The notes: generated from the letters alone by a model not told the origin. DNA of 64,000 nt from Achromobacter sp. RTa (GCF_000757485.1 NZ_JPYO01000047.1:1-64000); one strand, 5' to 3'. Shown: positions 9,421-20,224, counted from the stretch's first letter. Numbers and translations: made by a program.

Positions 9421-10023
9421 TCAGGACGTATGAGTAAGAGAAGGTGAATCGGTAGACGAATCGGCCGATGCCTCAGCGCTACCCCCGGTGTACCACTTGG
9501 GATAGTGCTCAGCCACCACCGGGCCGCTGGTGCTGAGCGCATGGCAGCCGTCCAGTTGAAATGGACGCCGGTCCGGGTTGTTTTCCTGCCGCCGGCGGTT
9601 GGCCATGGTCTGTACTGCCGCGGTAGGAAGCACCTGCGACAGCTCGGTCATGTGCGTACAGCCCTCCACGTGCCCGAACCGCTCCTTGACCTGCCGGCGG
9701 AATCCCTTGAGCAGGTTCATGCCGATCAGATCAGTGTAAGCCGGCTCGATGGCCATGCATTGCGCGCCGTAGGGCGCGGCGTCATAGACGGCCTGCGCGG
9801 CCACGATCGAGAAATTCTCGTCGATGGTGATGCGCAGGTGCATATGGTGGATGGGTTGGCCGGCCTTGAACATCTCGCCGTCGCGCTTGGGGAAATCGTA
9901 CGCCTTGACGTCGATCAGTTCGGCTTCCAGGTCCCAAAGCCCGTCTTCGCGCGCATACGATTGCACGCGTATGGAACGCGTATGCAGTGGTTGGCGAGGA
10001 TAGTCCGGCGGGGGCAAGGGCAT
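9421..10023 (-). CDS. DUF2889 family protein
   Basis: This 200-residue soluble protein begins MPLPPPDYPRQPLHTRSI and contains YAREDGLWDLEAELIDVKAYDF, the segment characteristic of DUF2889. The function is unknown. The frame is open further upstream to 10167, but that part overlaps the PPTase gene region and looks like chance coding. The start at 10023 is preferred. The gene lies 82 bp after the PPTase-like gene and 10 bp before sucC, reading the same way, so it may share transcripts with either. The C-terminal tail is rich in Ser, Thr and Asp. Confidence 0.75.
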   Translation of the reverse strand: MPLPPPDYPRQPLHTRSIRVQSYAREDGLWDLEAELIDVKAYDFPKRDGEMFKAGQPIHHMHLRITIDENFSIVAAQAVYDAAPYGAQCMAIEPAYTDLIGMNLLKGFRRQVKERFGHVEGCTHMTELSQVLPTAAVQTMANRRRQENNPDRRPFQLDGCHALSTSGPVVAEHYPKWYTGGSAEASADSSTDSPSLTHTS

Positions 10024-10105
10024 GCTGAGGGCCTGCGGGGCGAAGATGGCCTGCGCATGGTGCGCGGCAACAAAACCTTGAAAGTATAGCGCAGGCGGCC
10101 CTTCA

Positions 10106-10666
10106 TCAACCGCCCGGGGCCGCGTCCGCCACGTCCGGGCACAGCGCGGCCGAGGCCCACAGGCCATCGTGGCGGACCTGGCAGGTGATCCTGGCCGCGG
10201 CCAGATGCCGCTCCCGTTCCGGGGAGTGTTCCTCCAGGCCGCGCCGGCACGCCTTCAGGCGCGCCTCCAGCGCGCTCCAGGCCCGGGCGAAGGCGTCCGG
10301 CCTCTCCGCCGGCGGGCTGGCCGCGAGTCCCGCCGCCACCTCCGGGCCGCAATACAGGCGGGCGACGTCCGCGTCGCCCGGCCAGGACTCGCCCCCTGCC
10401 AGGTCCACGCCGGGCGCGCCCAGCCGGGACAGCCCGCAAAGAATATAGGGGCCGCAATAGGAGAACGAACTTTGCCAGCGCGCGCCGGCCGGCATCCGCG
10501 GCCCCTTGGCAGACTCCGCCCACGACGCTCCCGCGCCGCGCCGGACAAGCTCCGCCGCCAGCCAGTCCCGGGCCGCCTGCCGCTGCCGCTGGCGGGCGGC
10601 GGCCAGGCGCAACAGCCACAGTTCGACGGCCGCGCCCTCCCCGCTCAGGCAAAGCGCCGGGCTCAC
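10106..10666 (-). CDS. 4'-phosphopantetheinyl transferase-like protein
   Basis: This 186-residue protein shows GVDL (residues 86-89) and WSALEARLKA (130-139), which resemble the two conserved motifs of Sfp-type phosphopantetheinyl transferases. Such enzymes arm carrier domains with the CoA-derived arm. The GTG start overlaps the stop of the upstream synthetase gene (GTGA), a sign of translational coupling. The motifs deviate: residue 90 is Ala where Sfp has the metal-binding Glu, and LEA replaces the usual KEA, although Glu134 is kept. It may be a degenerate or specialised PPTase dedicated to the adjacent carrier domain. Confidence 0.72.
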   Translation of the reverse strand: MSPALCLSGEGAAVELWLLRLAAARQRQRQAARDWLAAELVRRGAGASWAESAKGPRMPAGARWQSSFSYCGPYILCGLSRLGAPGVDLAGGESWPGDADVARLYCGPEVAAGLAASPPAERPDAFARAWSALEARLKACRRGLEEHSPERERHLAAARITCQVRHDGLWASAALCPDVADAAPGG

Positions 10667-13600
10667 CGTGGCGTCCACGGGGTGGCCGGACTGCCGATCC
10701 AGGCCTGTCCGGCCGGGATGGTCTCGCCCTTGAGCACCAGCGTCAGCGGCCCCAGGCGCGCGCCCGCCTCGACCCAGGTGTCGTACAGGATGGTGCTGCG
10801 CGGCCCGACATTGACCGCCTTGCCGATGCGGACCATCCCGATTTTCATGACCCGGTCCTCGAACAGATGGGTCTGGGGCCCCGACCACGCATGCAGCACC
10901 GCGTCGTCGCCGATCGATACGCAGTCGAACTCGGTGACGTCGGTGGTGTCCATGAAGACCCGCCTGCCGATCCTCGCCCCCATGCAGCGCAGGGCCAGCG
11001 GCAGCCACGGCGTCGCCCGCAGGAAATTGAAGAAGTTCGGCACGGCGATGGATTCGTACAGGCTGGTGACGGCCTCGCTCTTCCAGACGAAGGGCGTCCA
11101 CATCGGCGCGGCGCGGGGCCGGTAGCGTCCGATCAAGGCCCACTTCAACCCCACCAGGAACAGAAAGGCGCCCACGCCGTACAGCACGCCGGCCAGCATC
11201 AGCTCGTCGAAGGCGGCCAGGAAGCCGTCGCGGGCGGCGATGGGGATGACCTTCATCACCGTGAGGTAGCCCGCCGCGATCACCACGGCCAGCGGCAAGA
11301 TCATGCGCATGCCCTCGACCGCCCCGCGCGCGGCTTTGCGCCCCGGGCCGGGCCGGAACGTCAGATGCTCGGGAAAGCCGGCGGTCTGTTCGCGCGCGGG
11401 CAGCGAGATCGGCGGATTGCCCAGCCAGGTCTGGCCGCTGGCCATGCGGGCATTGGCCGGCGCGCGGCTCTGCACGCCGATCAGCACGTCGTCGGGCAGC
11501 GTCGAGCCGTCCGGCACGTAGGCGCCATTGCCCACGAAACTGCGATTGCCGATGACGGTGGGACGCATCGTCATCCTCCCGCGGTCGATCTCCTCGTCGC
11601 CCAGCATGACGCCGTCGGCGATGAAGCTGTCGCGGCCCAGGGTCAGCATGTCCGGCACGATGCCCATGGCCGTGGATATCTCGGTGCCGCGGCCGACCTT
11701 CGCGCCAAGCAGGCGGTACCAGGTGCCCGCGTAGATGGACGCGTACAGGCCATGCAGTACGCTGAGGCTGGACTCCTGGATCTGGTTGGTCAGCCAGCGG
11801 CGCAGGTAGATCTGCCCGTAGACGGGCCAGCGGCCGCTGGCCAGCCGCGGCAGCAGCGCCCAGCGCAGCATTGCGGAGACGACCACGGTCAGGAGCAGCA
11901 GCAAGGCGCTGGCCGGCAGCGCCAGCAGCAGATAGGCCAGGAAGGCCTGGGGCCAGGCTACGCGCGATCCCATCAGGTCCAGCCAGCGGGCGTCGATCCA
12001 GTCGATCAGCACGAAACTCGGGAAGACCGGCATGAAGAACAGGGCCGCGATCAGCGCGCCGCCCCCCGCGTAGGCCAGGCAGTCGAGCCGGCGCCAGGCC
12101 GGCCGGCGCGCCGGCCGGGCGGGCAGTTCGGACGGCCGCGCCTGCGGATCATGGCGCGCCGGCGCCCCCGTCCAGGTCTGCCCCGAAGGGACGCGCGACC
12201 CGCGGGGCAGCGACGACAGCCCCTCGAGACGGGCGCCCTGCCCCATCGTCACGTCGCCCTGCAGCACCGCATACGAACCGATATAGGTCTCGTCCGCCAG
12301 CGTGATCGGAGCCACCTCCCAGGCGCCGCCCCGCACTGCGAAATTCTCCAGGTTCACCGAGGCGCCGATGCTGACGCCGTCGCCCACCGATAGCAGGTCC
12401 GGCGCGCGGATCGAGATGCGGTTGATGGCGGCGTCGCGGCCGATCCTCGCGCCCAGCGCCCGCAGATACCAAACCTGGAGCGGCGAGCCGGCCAGCAGGT
12501 GAGCCGGCGGAATGTCCAGGATCCGATCCGCCAGCCACCATCGGTAGAACGTCCATCCGTATAGCGGATACCGGCCGGCCTTGAGCCGCCCGAGGATGGT
12601 CCACTTGCATGCGACCGCCACGCCAAAACTCAAGAGGTTGCAGGCCAGGTAGCTGGCGATGGACAAGGCCACGGCGCGCCAGACGGAATCTCCTTCGTCG
12701 CCCGTCCAATAGTGGTAGGTGAAGAACGGCGTCAACCAGATCAGCATGCGCACGCCGATCAGCAGCGGCAAGGCGGCCAGTTGCGCCAGCCCGCAGGTCC
12801 AGCGCCGCCACGTCGGCGCCTGTTCAGGCTCCGCTTCCGCCAAGGTCTCTTCGCCGGCCGAAGCCAGCGCGTCCAGCCGGGCCGCCAGCGCGCCCAGCTC
12901 CGGATGCTGGTAGAGCTCGTGCATCGTCAGCGCGGCATAGCGCGGATGCCTGCGCAGCGCCGATACCAGCCGCGCGGCCAGCAGTGAATGGCCGCCCAGG
13001 TCGCGGAAGAAATCGCTGGACAGGCGCAGGGGCTGCCCCGGGAACAGCGGGCGCAGCGCGTCGAAAAGCGCCGCCGCGCCAGGCGTGGCCGGCAGATCGT
13101 CGTCGCCGGCGAATCCCGCGGCAGGCGCTTCCAGCGGCCGTCCCTTGAGCGCCTTGCGATCGATCTTGCCCGACGTCAGGCGCGGCACCTCGGCCACCAG
13201 TTCGAAGCGGGCCGGAATCATATAGGCGGGCAGATCGGCCGCCAGCGCCGCCCGCATGGCGTGCGCATCCAGCCGGACGTCGCCTTCGGGCGCCACGAAG
13301 GCCACCAGTTGGTCGATGCCGGCGAGATCGCGCAACACCACCGCCGCCGCGCCCACGCCGGGCTGGCGGTACAGCGCCGCCTCGATCTCGCCCAGCTCGA
13401 CGCGGAAGCCCCGCACCTTGACCTGGTCGTCGCTGCGGCCCAGGCACACGATCTGGCCGGACTCGTCGATGCGGGCCAGATCGCCGCTGCGGTACATCCG
13501 GGTGTCGTGCTCGCCGCCGGGCTGCGGATTGGCCAGGAATTTTTCGGCCGTCAACTCGGGCCGACCCAGGTAGCCGTCCGCCACGCCGGGGCCGGTAATG

Positions 13601-14628
13601 CACAGTTCGCCCACCTGCCCCTGGGGCAGCACCGAACCGTCTTCACCGCGGATCAGCATGCCATAGTTGGGCAAGGGCGAACCTATCGTCACCGGTCGAT
13701 CTGCAAACAGCTCGGCCACGCTGGCCGACACGGTGGTTTCCGTGGGGCCATACGTGTTGAACAGCCGGCGCCCGGGCGTCGCCCAGCGACGCGCCAGGAA
13801 TTCGGGGCAGGCTTCGCCGCCCAGGTTCACTATGCGCAGCCTGGGCACGTCATGCGCAAACAGCGCCAGCAGCGTCGGCACGGCATGCAATACCGTGACG
13901 CCCTCGCGCGCCAGCGCCAGCGGCAGGCCCTCGGGGTCCGTCGTCAGCATTTTGGGCGCGACCCACAACGCGGCGCCCGCCAGGTAGCTGATCCAGATTT
14001 CCTCGAACGACATGTCGAAGGCCACGGAGAAGCCCTGGTAGACCTTGTCGTCCTGGCGCACGCCCAGCACCTCGTTTTCGCTGCGCAGGAAATGGCAGAT
14101 GCTGGCGTGGCTGATCGGCACCCCCTTGGGCTTGCCGGTGGAGCCGGATGTGTAGATCACGTAGGCGGGGTGCCCGGGCAGCAGGCCCTCGCGCGCGCGC
14201 AATGGCCCTTTCACCGGATCTGCCAGCAGCCACGGCGTCCATGTCTCCAGGCCCTCCAGGCGCACGTCGCTCCCGGCGATCAGGCCGTTGGCGCCGGCGT
14301 CCAGCAGGCAGGCTTGCATGCGATCGGGCGGAGTATCGGATTCAAACGGCAACCAGGCCGCGCCGGCCTTGGCTATCGCCGCCTGCATGACCAGCAGCTC
14401 CGCTCCGCGCGGCAGGCACAGGCCCACAACCTGCCCGGGCCTGACGCCGGCCTCGATCAGGTGATGCGCGGCCAGGTCGGCGCGCTGGCCGAGCATGTCA
14501 TAGGTAAGGGTTTGATCCTGCCAATGAATGGCGATGGCGGCGGGATGCCGGCGGATCGTGGCTTCAAGAATATCGGGCAGCGTTTCGGCACGCAGCAGGT
14601 CTGCCCGATAAGGGCCGTGGAGAATCAT
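10663..14628 (-). CDS. Pls/PosA-type single-module NRPS with membrane C-terminal half
   Basis: This 1321-residue protein has an adenylation domain (about residues 15-500) with YTSGSTGKPKG (159-169), AFDMSFEEIW (203-212), NTYGPTETT (291-299), YRSGDLAR (379-386), GRSDDQVKVRGFRVELGEIE (397-416) and LTSGKIDRKAL (484-494). The carrier domain follows, with Ser548 in DLGGHSLL. After about residue 610 there are three pairs of membrane segments (611-676, 851-918, 1108-1165), each followed by a left-handed beta-helix domain resembling hexapeptide acyltransferases. No condensation or thioesterase domain is seen. Length and plan match the poly-lysine synthetase (Pls) and PosA family, which makes cationic amino-acid homopolymers. 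The product here is unknown. Confidence 0.9.
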   Translation of the reverse strand: MILHGPYRADLLRAETLPDILEATIRRHPAAIAIHWQDQTLTYDMLGQRADLAAHHLIEAGVRPGQVVGLCLPRGAELLVMQAAIAKAGAAWLPFESDTPPDRMQACLLDAGANGLIAGSDVRLEGLETWTPWLLADPVKGPLRAREGLLPGHPAYVIYTSGSTGKPKGVPISHASICHFLRSENEVLGVRQDDKVYQGFSVAFDMSFEEIWISYLAGAALWVAPKMLTTDPEGLPLALAREGVTVLHAVPTLLALFAHDVPRLRIVNLGGEACPEFLARRWATPGRRLFNTYGPTETTVSASVAELFADRPVTIGSPLPNYGMLIRGEDGSVLPQGQVGELCITGPGVADGYLGRPELTAEKFLANPQPGGEHDTRMYRSGDLARIDESGQIVCLGRSDDQVKVRGFRVELGEIEAALYRQPGVGAAAVVLRDLAGIDQLVAFVAPEGDVRLDAHAMRAALAADLPAYMIPARFELVAEVPRLTSGKIDRKALKGRPLEAPAAGFAGDDDLPATPGAAALFDALRPLFPGQPLRLSSDFFRDLGGHSLLAARLVSALRRHPRYAALTMHELYQHPELGALAARLDALASAGEETLAEAEPEQAPTWRRWTCGLAQLAALPLLIGVRMLIWLTPFFTYHYWTGDEGDSVWRAVALSIASYLACNLLSFGVAVACKWTILGRLKAGRYPLYGWTFYRWWLADRILDIPPAHLLAGSPLQVWYLRALGARIGRDAAINRISIRAPDLLSVGDGVSIGASVNLENFAVRGGAWEVAPITLADETYIGSYAVLQGDVTMGQGARLEGLSSLPRGSRVPSGQTWTGAPARHDPQARPSELPARPARRPAWRRLDCLAYAGGGALIAALFFMPVFPSFVLIDWIDARWLDLMGSRVAWPQAFLAYLLLALPASALLLLLTVVVSAMLRWALLPRLASGRWPVYGQIYLRRWLTNQIQESSLSVLHGLYASIYAGTWYRLLGAKVGRGTEISTAMGIVPDMLTLGRDSFIADGVMLGDEEIDRGRMTMRPTVIGNRSFVGNGAYVPDGSTLPDDVLIGVQSRAPANARMASGQTWLGNPPISLPAREQTAGFPEHLTFRPGPGRKAARGAVEGMRMILPLAVVIAAGYLTVMKVIPIAARDGFLAAFDELMLAGVLYGVGAFLFLVGLKWALIGRYRPRAAPMWTPFVWKSEAVTSLYESIAVPNFFNFLRATPWLPLALRCMGARIGRRVFMDTTDVTEFDCVSIGDDAVLHAWSGPQTHLFEDRVMKIGMVRIGKAVNVGPRSTILYDTWVEAGARLGPLTLVLKGETIPAGQAWIGSPATPWTPR

Positions 14629-14704
14629 GAGGGCGGCAACGATCCGGCGAAGGGAGAATTTTGCCTATGGACCCGCGCCGCGCCATTTCGTTCAGGCAAA
14701 AAAC

Positions 14705-14730
14705 GAAAAAAGCCCGCATGGTGTGGGCTT
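14705..14730 (-). terminator. Rho-independent terminator downstream of metE
   Basis: On the minus strand a hairpin with arms AGCCCACA and TGCGGGCT (one mismatch) is followed by six T. A second perfect hairpin, CCCGGAGC-CGAA-GCTCCGGG, lies at about 14767-14786, closer to the metE stop. Any read-through would enter the Pls-like gene, which starts 77 bp beyond. Confidence 0.7.
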
Positions 14731-14793
14731 GCTCCGCAAAGACGCGTTTTTTGTCTGAGGACGGCCCGGAGCCGAAGCTCCGGGCGAATCGGC

Positions 14794-17091
14794 TTATGCC
14801 GCCTGGCGCAGGGCGCGGGCCGCTTGCACCATGCCGATCAGCGCGGCTTCGGTTTCGGGCCAGGCGCGCGTCTTCAGGCCGCAGTCAGGATTCACCCACA
14901 GGCGCTCCTTGGGCAGGCGGGCAGCCGCCTTCTCCATCAGCCCGACCATCCAGTCCACCTCGGGCACGTTCGGCGAATGGATGTCGTACACACCCGGACC
15001 GATGTCGTTGGGGTAGCGAAAGTCCTCGAAGGCCTTGAGCAGCTCCATATTGGAGCGCGAGGTCTCGATGGTGATCACGTCCGCATCCATGGCGGCGATC
15101 GACTCGATGATGTCGTTGAACTCCGAATAGCACATGTGGGTATGGATCTGCGTTTCTTCGCGCACGCCGGCGGTGGACAGGCGGAAGCAATCCACCGCCC
15201 AGTCCAGGTACGCCTGCCAATCGGCGCGGCGCAGCGGCAGGCCTTCGCGGATGGCGGGTTCGTCGATCTGGATGACGTTGATGCCGGCGGCTTCCAGGTC
15301 CACGACTTCGTCGCGCAACGCCAGCGCCAGCTGGCGGCAGGTCTGCTCGCGCGGCTGGTCGTCGCGCACGAAGGACCACTGCAGGATGGTGACCGGGCCG
15401 GTCAGCATGCCCTTGACGGGCTTGTCCGTCAGCGACTGCGCGTACGAGGACCAACCCACGGTCATCGGGGCCGGACGGGCCACGTCGCCGAAAATGATCG
15501 GCGGTTTGACGCAGCGCGAGCCGTAGCTTTGCACCCAGCCGTTCTTGGTGAAGGCAAAGCCGGCCAGCAGCTCGCCGAAGTACTCCACCATGTCGTTGCG
15601 CTCGGGCTCGCCATGCACCAGCACGTCCAGGCCGACCTTTTCCTGGAAGCGGATGACTTCCTCGATCTCCTTGCGGATGGCGGCCTCGTAGGCCGAGTCC
15701 GTCAGGGCGCCGGCCTTCCAGTCGCGGCGCAGCGCGCGGATTTCGGCCGTCTGCGGGAAGGAACCGATGGTAGTGGTCGGATAGGCGGGCAGGCCCAGTT
15801 GCTCCTGCTGGCGGGCGATACGGCCCGCGAATGGCGCGCGGTCGCGCGACACGCCGGCGGCCGCGGCCATGCGCTGGCCGACCGCCGGATTGTGGATACG
15901 GGCGGAGGAACGGCGGGCAGCCAGCGCGGCGCGCTGCTTGGCCAGGCCATCCTGCACCGACGCGTCCGCGGCGTTTTCCAGCGCGCGGCCCAGCAAGCTC
16001 AGTTCGTCCAGTTTCTGCGCGGCGAAGGACAGCCAACCCTTGAGTTCGGCGTCCAGGTCGGTTTCGTGGGCCAGGTCCACCGGCACGTGCAACAGCGAGC
16101 ACGAGGGCGCCAGCCACAGGCGTTCGCCCAGTTGCTGCTTGATGGGAGCCAGCGTGGCGATGGCGGCGTCCAGATCGGTACGCCAGATATTGCGGCCGTT
16201 GATGACGCCGGCCGACAGCACCTGGTCGCCGCGCAGTCCTGCGACCACCTCGGCCAATTGCTCCGGCGCGCGGACCAGGTCCACGTGCAGGCCCGCCACG
16301 GACAAGCCCAGCGCCGTCGGCAAGTTGTCCTTCAAGCCATCGAAATAGGTAGCGGCGAGCAGCTTGACGGGGCTGGCCGACAGCGTGGCGTAGACCTCGC
16401 GGAAAGCGTCGCGCCAGGCTTGCGGCAAGTCCAGGGCCAGGATCGGCTCGTCGATCTGCACCCACTGCACGCCCAGCTTGGCAAAACGCGCCAGCACCTC
16501 CTGGTAGACGGGCAGCAGCGCGGCCAGCAGCTTCAGCTTGCCGGCGTCGGCGGCGCCTTCGGCGAACGCGTCGCCCTTGCCCAGGTAGAGCCAGGTCAGC
16601 GGCCCGGGAATCACGGGCTTGACGGCGTGGCCCAGCGCCTGGGCTTCCTGGATCTGTTCGAACAGCGATTCGCGGGCGACGCGGAAGGTCTGGCCGGGGA
16701 CCAGTTCCGGCACGATGTAGTGGTAGTTGGTGTCGAACCACTTCGTCATTTCGCAGGCCGCGGCGGGCTTGCCGGACGGCGCGCGGCCACGACCCATGCG
16801 GAACAGCGTGTCCAGCGAAACCGGTTCGCCGTCTTTCTGGCCGAAGCGCGCCGGCACGGCGCCGAGCAGCGTAGTCCATTCCAGGATCTGGTCGTACCAG
16901 GCGAAATCGCCCACCGGCACGAACTTCAAGCCGGCGCCAGCCTGCAGCTGCCAGTGCCGGGCGCGCAGTTCGCGGCCGGTTTCCTCGAGCGCCTCGGCGG
17001 TTTGCCTGCCGGCCCAATAGGCTTCGACAGCGCGCTTCAATTCACGCTGGGCGCCAATGCGGGGGAACCCCAAATTATGAATAGTAGTCAT
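14794..17091 (-). CDS. metE: Cobalamin-independent methionine synthase
   Basis: This 765-residue enzyme transfers the methyl group from 5-methyltetrahydropteroyl-triglutamate to homocysteine. It starts [23 protein letters not shown], the family N terminus. The C-terminal catalytic half carries [52 protein letters not shown] (zinc ligands His and Cys) and [11 protein letters not shown] (zinc-ligand Cys). The length matches E. coli MetE (753). An upstream extension to 17166 is open but starts inside the regulatory region, so the ATG at 17091 is chosen. The gene diverges from metR with palindromic sites between them. Confidence 0.97.
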   Translation of the reverse strand: MTTIHNLGFPRIGAQRELKRAVEAYWAGRQTAEALEETGRELRARHWQLQAGAGLKFVPVGDFAWYDQILEWTTLLGAVPARFGQKDGEPVSLDTLFRMGRGRAPSGKPAAACEMTKWFDTNYHYIVPELVPGQTFRVARESLFEQIQEAQALGHAVKPVIPGPLTWLYLGKGDAFAEGAADAGKLKLLAALLPVYQEVLARFAKLGVQWVQIDEPILALDLPQAWRDAFREVYATLSASPVKLLAATYFDGLKDNLPTALGLSVAGLHVDLVRAPEQLAEVVAGLRGDQVLSAGVINGRNIWRTDLDAAIATLAPIKQQLGERLWLAPSCSLLHVPVDLAHETDLDAELKGWLSFAAQKLDELSLLGRALENAADASVQDGLAKQRAALAARRSSARIHNPAVGQRMAAAAGVSRDRAPFAGRIARQQEQLGLPAYPTTTIGSFPQTAEIRALRRDWKAGALTDSAYEAAIRKEIEEVIRFQEKVGLDVLVHGEPERNDMVEYFGELLAGFAFTKNGWVQSYGSRCVKPPIIFGDVARPAPMTVGWSSYAQSLTDKPVKGMLTGPVTILQWSFVRDDQPREQTCRQLALALRDEVVDLEAAGINVIQIDEPAIREGLPLRRADWQAYLDWAVDCFRLSTAGVREETQIHTHMCYSEFNDIIESIAAMDADVITIETSRSNMELLKAFEDFRYPNDIGPGVYDIHSPNVPEVDWMVGLMEKAAARLPKERLWVNPDCGLKTRAWPETEAALIGMVQAARALRQAA

Positions 17092-17151
17092 GACAACACC
17101 GCCATTAGACAAAATTTGTTCAAGTGACAGCCATTGTGCAGGCAAAGTTAA

Positions 17152-17197
17152 ATGAATCAAAATCAATGTCTACATTCATAAAATGAGTAAATCTCAT
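17152..17197. promoter_or_regulatory. Candidate MetR operators in metE-metR intergenic region
   Basis: A perfect inverted repeat ATGAG-TAAAT-CTCAT lies at 17183-17197. A wider pair, ATGAA (17152-17156) and TTCAT (17175-17179), precedes it. Both fit the TGA-N-TCA flavour of MetR sites and the T-N11-A rule of LysR regulators. They sit between the metE start (17091) and the metR start (17281), the usual location for control of both genes. Confidence 0.6.
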
Positions 17198-17280
17198 ACA
17201 ATATAAACTCATTACCCCGCCGGGTCGCAGCGGGCCGCCGCGTCCGCCCGCCGCAGCTTTCCATCTTCCCGTCTCCGCCC

Positions 17281-18198
17281 ATGCTAGAAATCCGCCATCT
17301 CGAAACGCTGACCGCCATCCGCGAGGGCGGCAGCCTGCAGGAAGCCGCCGAGCGCCTCCACCTGACCCAATCCGCCCTGTCGCACCAGTTGCGCGATCTG
17401 GAAACCCGCTTGGGCACGCCCCTGCTCAATCGGCGCACCCGGCCGGCCCGCCTGACCACCGCCGGTCTGCGCGTGCTGGCGCTGGCCGACGAAGTGCTGC
17501 CGCGCATCCGTGCGACCGAACGGGAATTGCAGCGGCTGGCCGCCGGCCGCACCGGCCGCCTGCACCTGGCCATCGATTGCCACTCGTGCTTCCAATGGCT
17601 GATGCCGGCGCTGGACGCATTCCGGGCCCAATGGCCGGACGTGGCGCTGGACCTGTCGGCCGCCTTTTCGTTCGCCCCGCTGCCCGCCCTGGTGCGCGGC
17701 GACCTGGACCTTGTCATCACGTCGGACCCGCAGCCGCTGGATGCTGTCGAATACCTGCCCCTGTTCAAGTACGAACTGGTGCTGGCGGTGTCGGAATCCA
17801 ACCCGCTGGCCGGCAGCAAATTCATCATGCCCGACCAGCTGGCCGACCAGACGCTCATCACCTATCCGGTGGACAAGCAGCGCCTGGATATCTTCACCGC
17901 CTTCCTGGATCCGGCCGACGTAGAGCCGGCGGCCGTCCGCAAGGCGGAACTCACCCCCATCATCGCGCAGCTGGTCGCCAGCAACCGCGGCGTGGCGGCG
18001 CTGCCGAACTGGGCGTTGACGGAATACATGAACCAGGGATGGCTGCGGCTATGCAGGCTGGGGCCGCAAGGCGTATGGCGCACCTTGTACGCCACGGTGC
18101 GCAGCGAAGACACGGACGCGTCGTACATCGACGAATTCCTGACGATCACCCGCGACGTCTGCTTCAAGACGCTGTCCGGCATCAAATCGGCGAAATAG
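17281..18198 (+). CDS. metR: LysR-type regulator of methionine biosynthesis
   Basis: This 305-residue protein has an N-terminal winged HTH (LEIRHLETLTAIREGGSLQEAAERLHLTQSALSHQLRDLE, about residues 2-41) and an effector domain. The HTH and the segment CHSCFQWLMPALDAFR (about 100-115) resemble MetR, which uses homocysteine as co-effector to activate metE. The divergent arrangement with metE supports this assignment. The ATG start at 17281 gives MLEIRHLETL, the usual MetR N terminus. The 3' end converges on recX, 43 bp away. Confidence 0.93.
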   Translation: MLEIRHLETLTAIREGGSLQEAAERLHLTQSALSHQLRDLETRLGTPLLNRRTRPARLTTAGLRVLALADEVLPRIRATERELQRLAAGRTGRLHLAIDCHSCFQWLMPALDAFRAQWPDVALDLSAAFSFAPLPALVRGDLDLVITSDPQPLDAVEYLPLFKYELVLAVSESNPLAGSKFIMPDQLADQTLITYPVDKQRLDIFTAFLDPADVEPAAVRKAELTPIIAQLVASNRGVAALPNWALTEYMNQGWLRLCRLGPQGVWRTLYATVRSEDTDASYIDEFLTITRDVCFKTLSGIKSAK

Positions 18199-18241
18199 CA
18201 AGGCCGCCATCGGCCCGCCCCCGCGCCTGCCGCGGAGAGGA

Positions 18242-18913
18242 TCAGCCTTCGTCGCTTTCGCCCAGGATGCGGCGGATGACGTCATGCGCAAAGCCGCGGC
18301 TGGCCAGGAAGCGCGCCTGCTTGGCGTAGGCCGCGCGATCGTCCGGCCGGGCGTGGAAGCGCTTCTTCCAGACCTCCAGCGCGCGGTCGTATTCGGTGGC
18401 CCGCAACTGGTCGCGCAATTCGGCGACCTGATTGTCGTCCAGGCCATGCTGGCGCAACTCCTGGACGATACGCGCCGTGCCCTGGCGCGAAGCGCGCCGG
18501 TGGACCAGCCCCTGCGCAAAGCGTTCGTTGGACAACCAGCCTTCTTTTTCCAGGGCGTCGAGAACGGCCTCGATTTCAGACGGATCTTCGGCATGGGGAG
18601 CGAGTTTGCGCGCCAGCTCGCCGCGAGCATGCTCGCGCCGCGACAGGTAGCCCACGGCCCGCATCTTCAGCGATGGGCCGCTGCGCGCGGGCTTGCCGCC
18701 CTCCGTGCCTTCGGCGGCCTGGCGACCGCGCCCCGCCGCGCGCTCCTCCGAGCTGCGCCGCCAGCCTTCTTCCGGGCTGGCCGCAGCCTCATCGGGCTCG
18801 CGCCGGGCATCCGAAGTGCGGCGCAGGCCCTGCGGCCTGGCGACGGTTTCGAACTCGTCGTCAAGTTTGGCGCGAAGACGGTCGGCTGACGCCTGGGGCG
18901 GTTTCCAGCTCAT
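18242..18913 (-). CDS. recX: Regulatory protein RecX
   Basis: This 223-residue protein has the RecX three-helix repeats in its last 150 residues: LKMRAVGYLSRREHARGELARKL, then VLDALEKEGWLSNERFAQGLVHRRASRQG, and YAKQARFLASRGFAHDVIRRIL at the end. RecX binds RecA filaments and limits recombinase activity. The first 85 or so residues are charged, Arg- and Glu-rich and probably disordered, which makes it longer than the usual 150-170. Start MSWKPPQASADRL at 18913 is preferred over the longer frame. It lies 73 bp after recA in the same direction. Confidence 0.92.
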   Translation of the reverse strand: MSWKPPQASADRLRAKLDDEFETVARPQGLRRTSDARREPDEAAASPEEGWRRSSEERAAGRGRQAAEGTEGGKPARSGPSLKMRAVGYLSRREHARGELARKLAPHAEDPSEIEAVLDALEKEGWLSNERFAQGLVHRRASRQGTARIVQELRQHGLDDNQVAELRDQLRATEYDRALEVWKKRFHARPDDRAAYAKQARFLASRGFAHDVIRRILGESDEG

Positions 18914-18986
18914 GCGTTTCCTGCTTGCTGATGCATAACGGCAGGCCCGTACTGGCGCCTGCCGCAAATCACCGAGCCGATGGAGC

Positions 18987-20048
<1,062 letters not shown>

Positions 20049-20113
20049 GTAGAGTCCTGTCTGTAACGTATCTGGTGTCGAAGGGGATTGCGGGTCTGGC
20101 GTGCCAGATGCGG

Positions 20114-20170
20114 TGGCCGAATCTGGCTGGCCGAATCTGGCTGGCCGATCCGGCGAGCCGATCTGGCAGT
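20114..20170. repeat. Short tandem repeat in recA leader
   Basis: A 14-bp unit, TGGCCGAATCTGGC, is present twice exactly (20114-20127, 20128-20141), followed by two degenerate copies. It lies between the recA start codon and the LexA-box candidate, so it would be in the recA 5' leader. The function is unknown. Confidence 0.6.
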
Positions 20171-20208
20171 GCTTTGGGCTACGGATCAGATTATGGCATC
20201 GGATTATA

Positions 20209-20224
20209 CTGTACAAAAAACCAG
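20209..20224 (-). promoter_or_regulatory. LexA (SOS) box candidate upstream of recA
   Basis: CTGT-N8-CCAG on the plus strand (CTGG-N8-ACAG on the minus) differs by one base from the consensus CTGT-N8-ACAG. It is embedded in TACTGTACAAAAAACCAGTG, which resembles the E. coli recA operator. It lies about 160 bp upstream of the recA start. The 317-bp space between recA and the divergent response-regulator gene holds this box and the 14-bp repeats; I see no other gene there. Confidence 0.7.

Noticed and set aside
10024-10167. Extended N terminus of the DUF2889 protein
   Set aside because: The extra 48 residues overlap the end of the PPTase-like gene and show no conservation-like pattern. The ATG at 10023 starts the family sequence.
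12988-17127. A 1379-residue open frame on the plus strand opposite the Pls-like gene and metE
   Set aside because: It is a GC-driven shadow of two well-supported minus-strand genes. The translation is rich in Arg, His, Gln and Ala with no recognisable domain.
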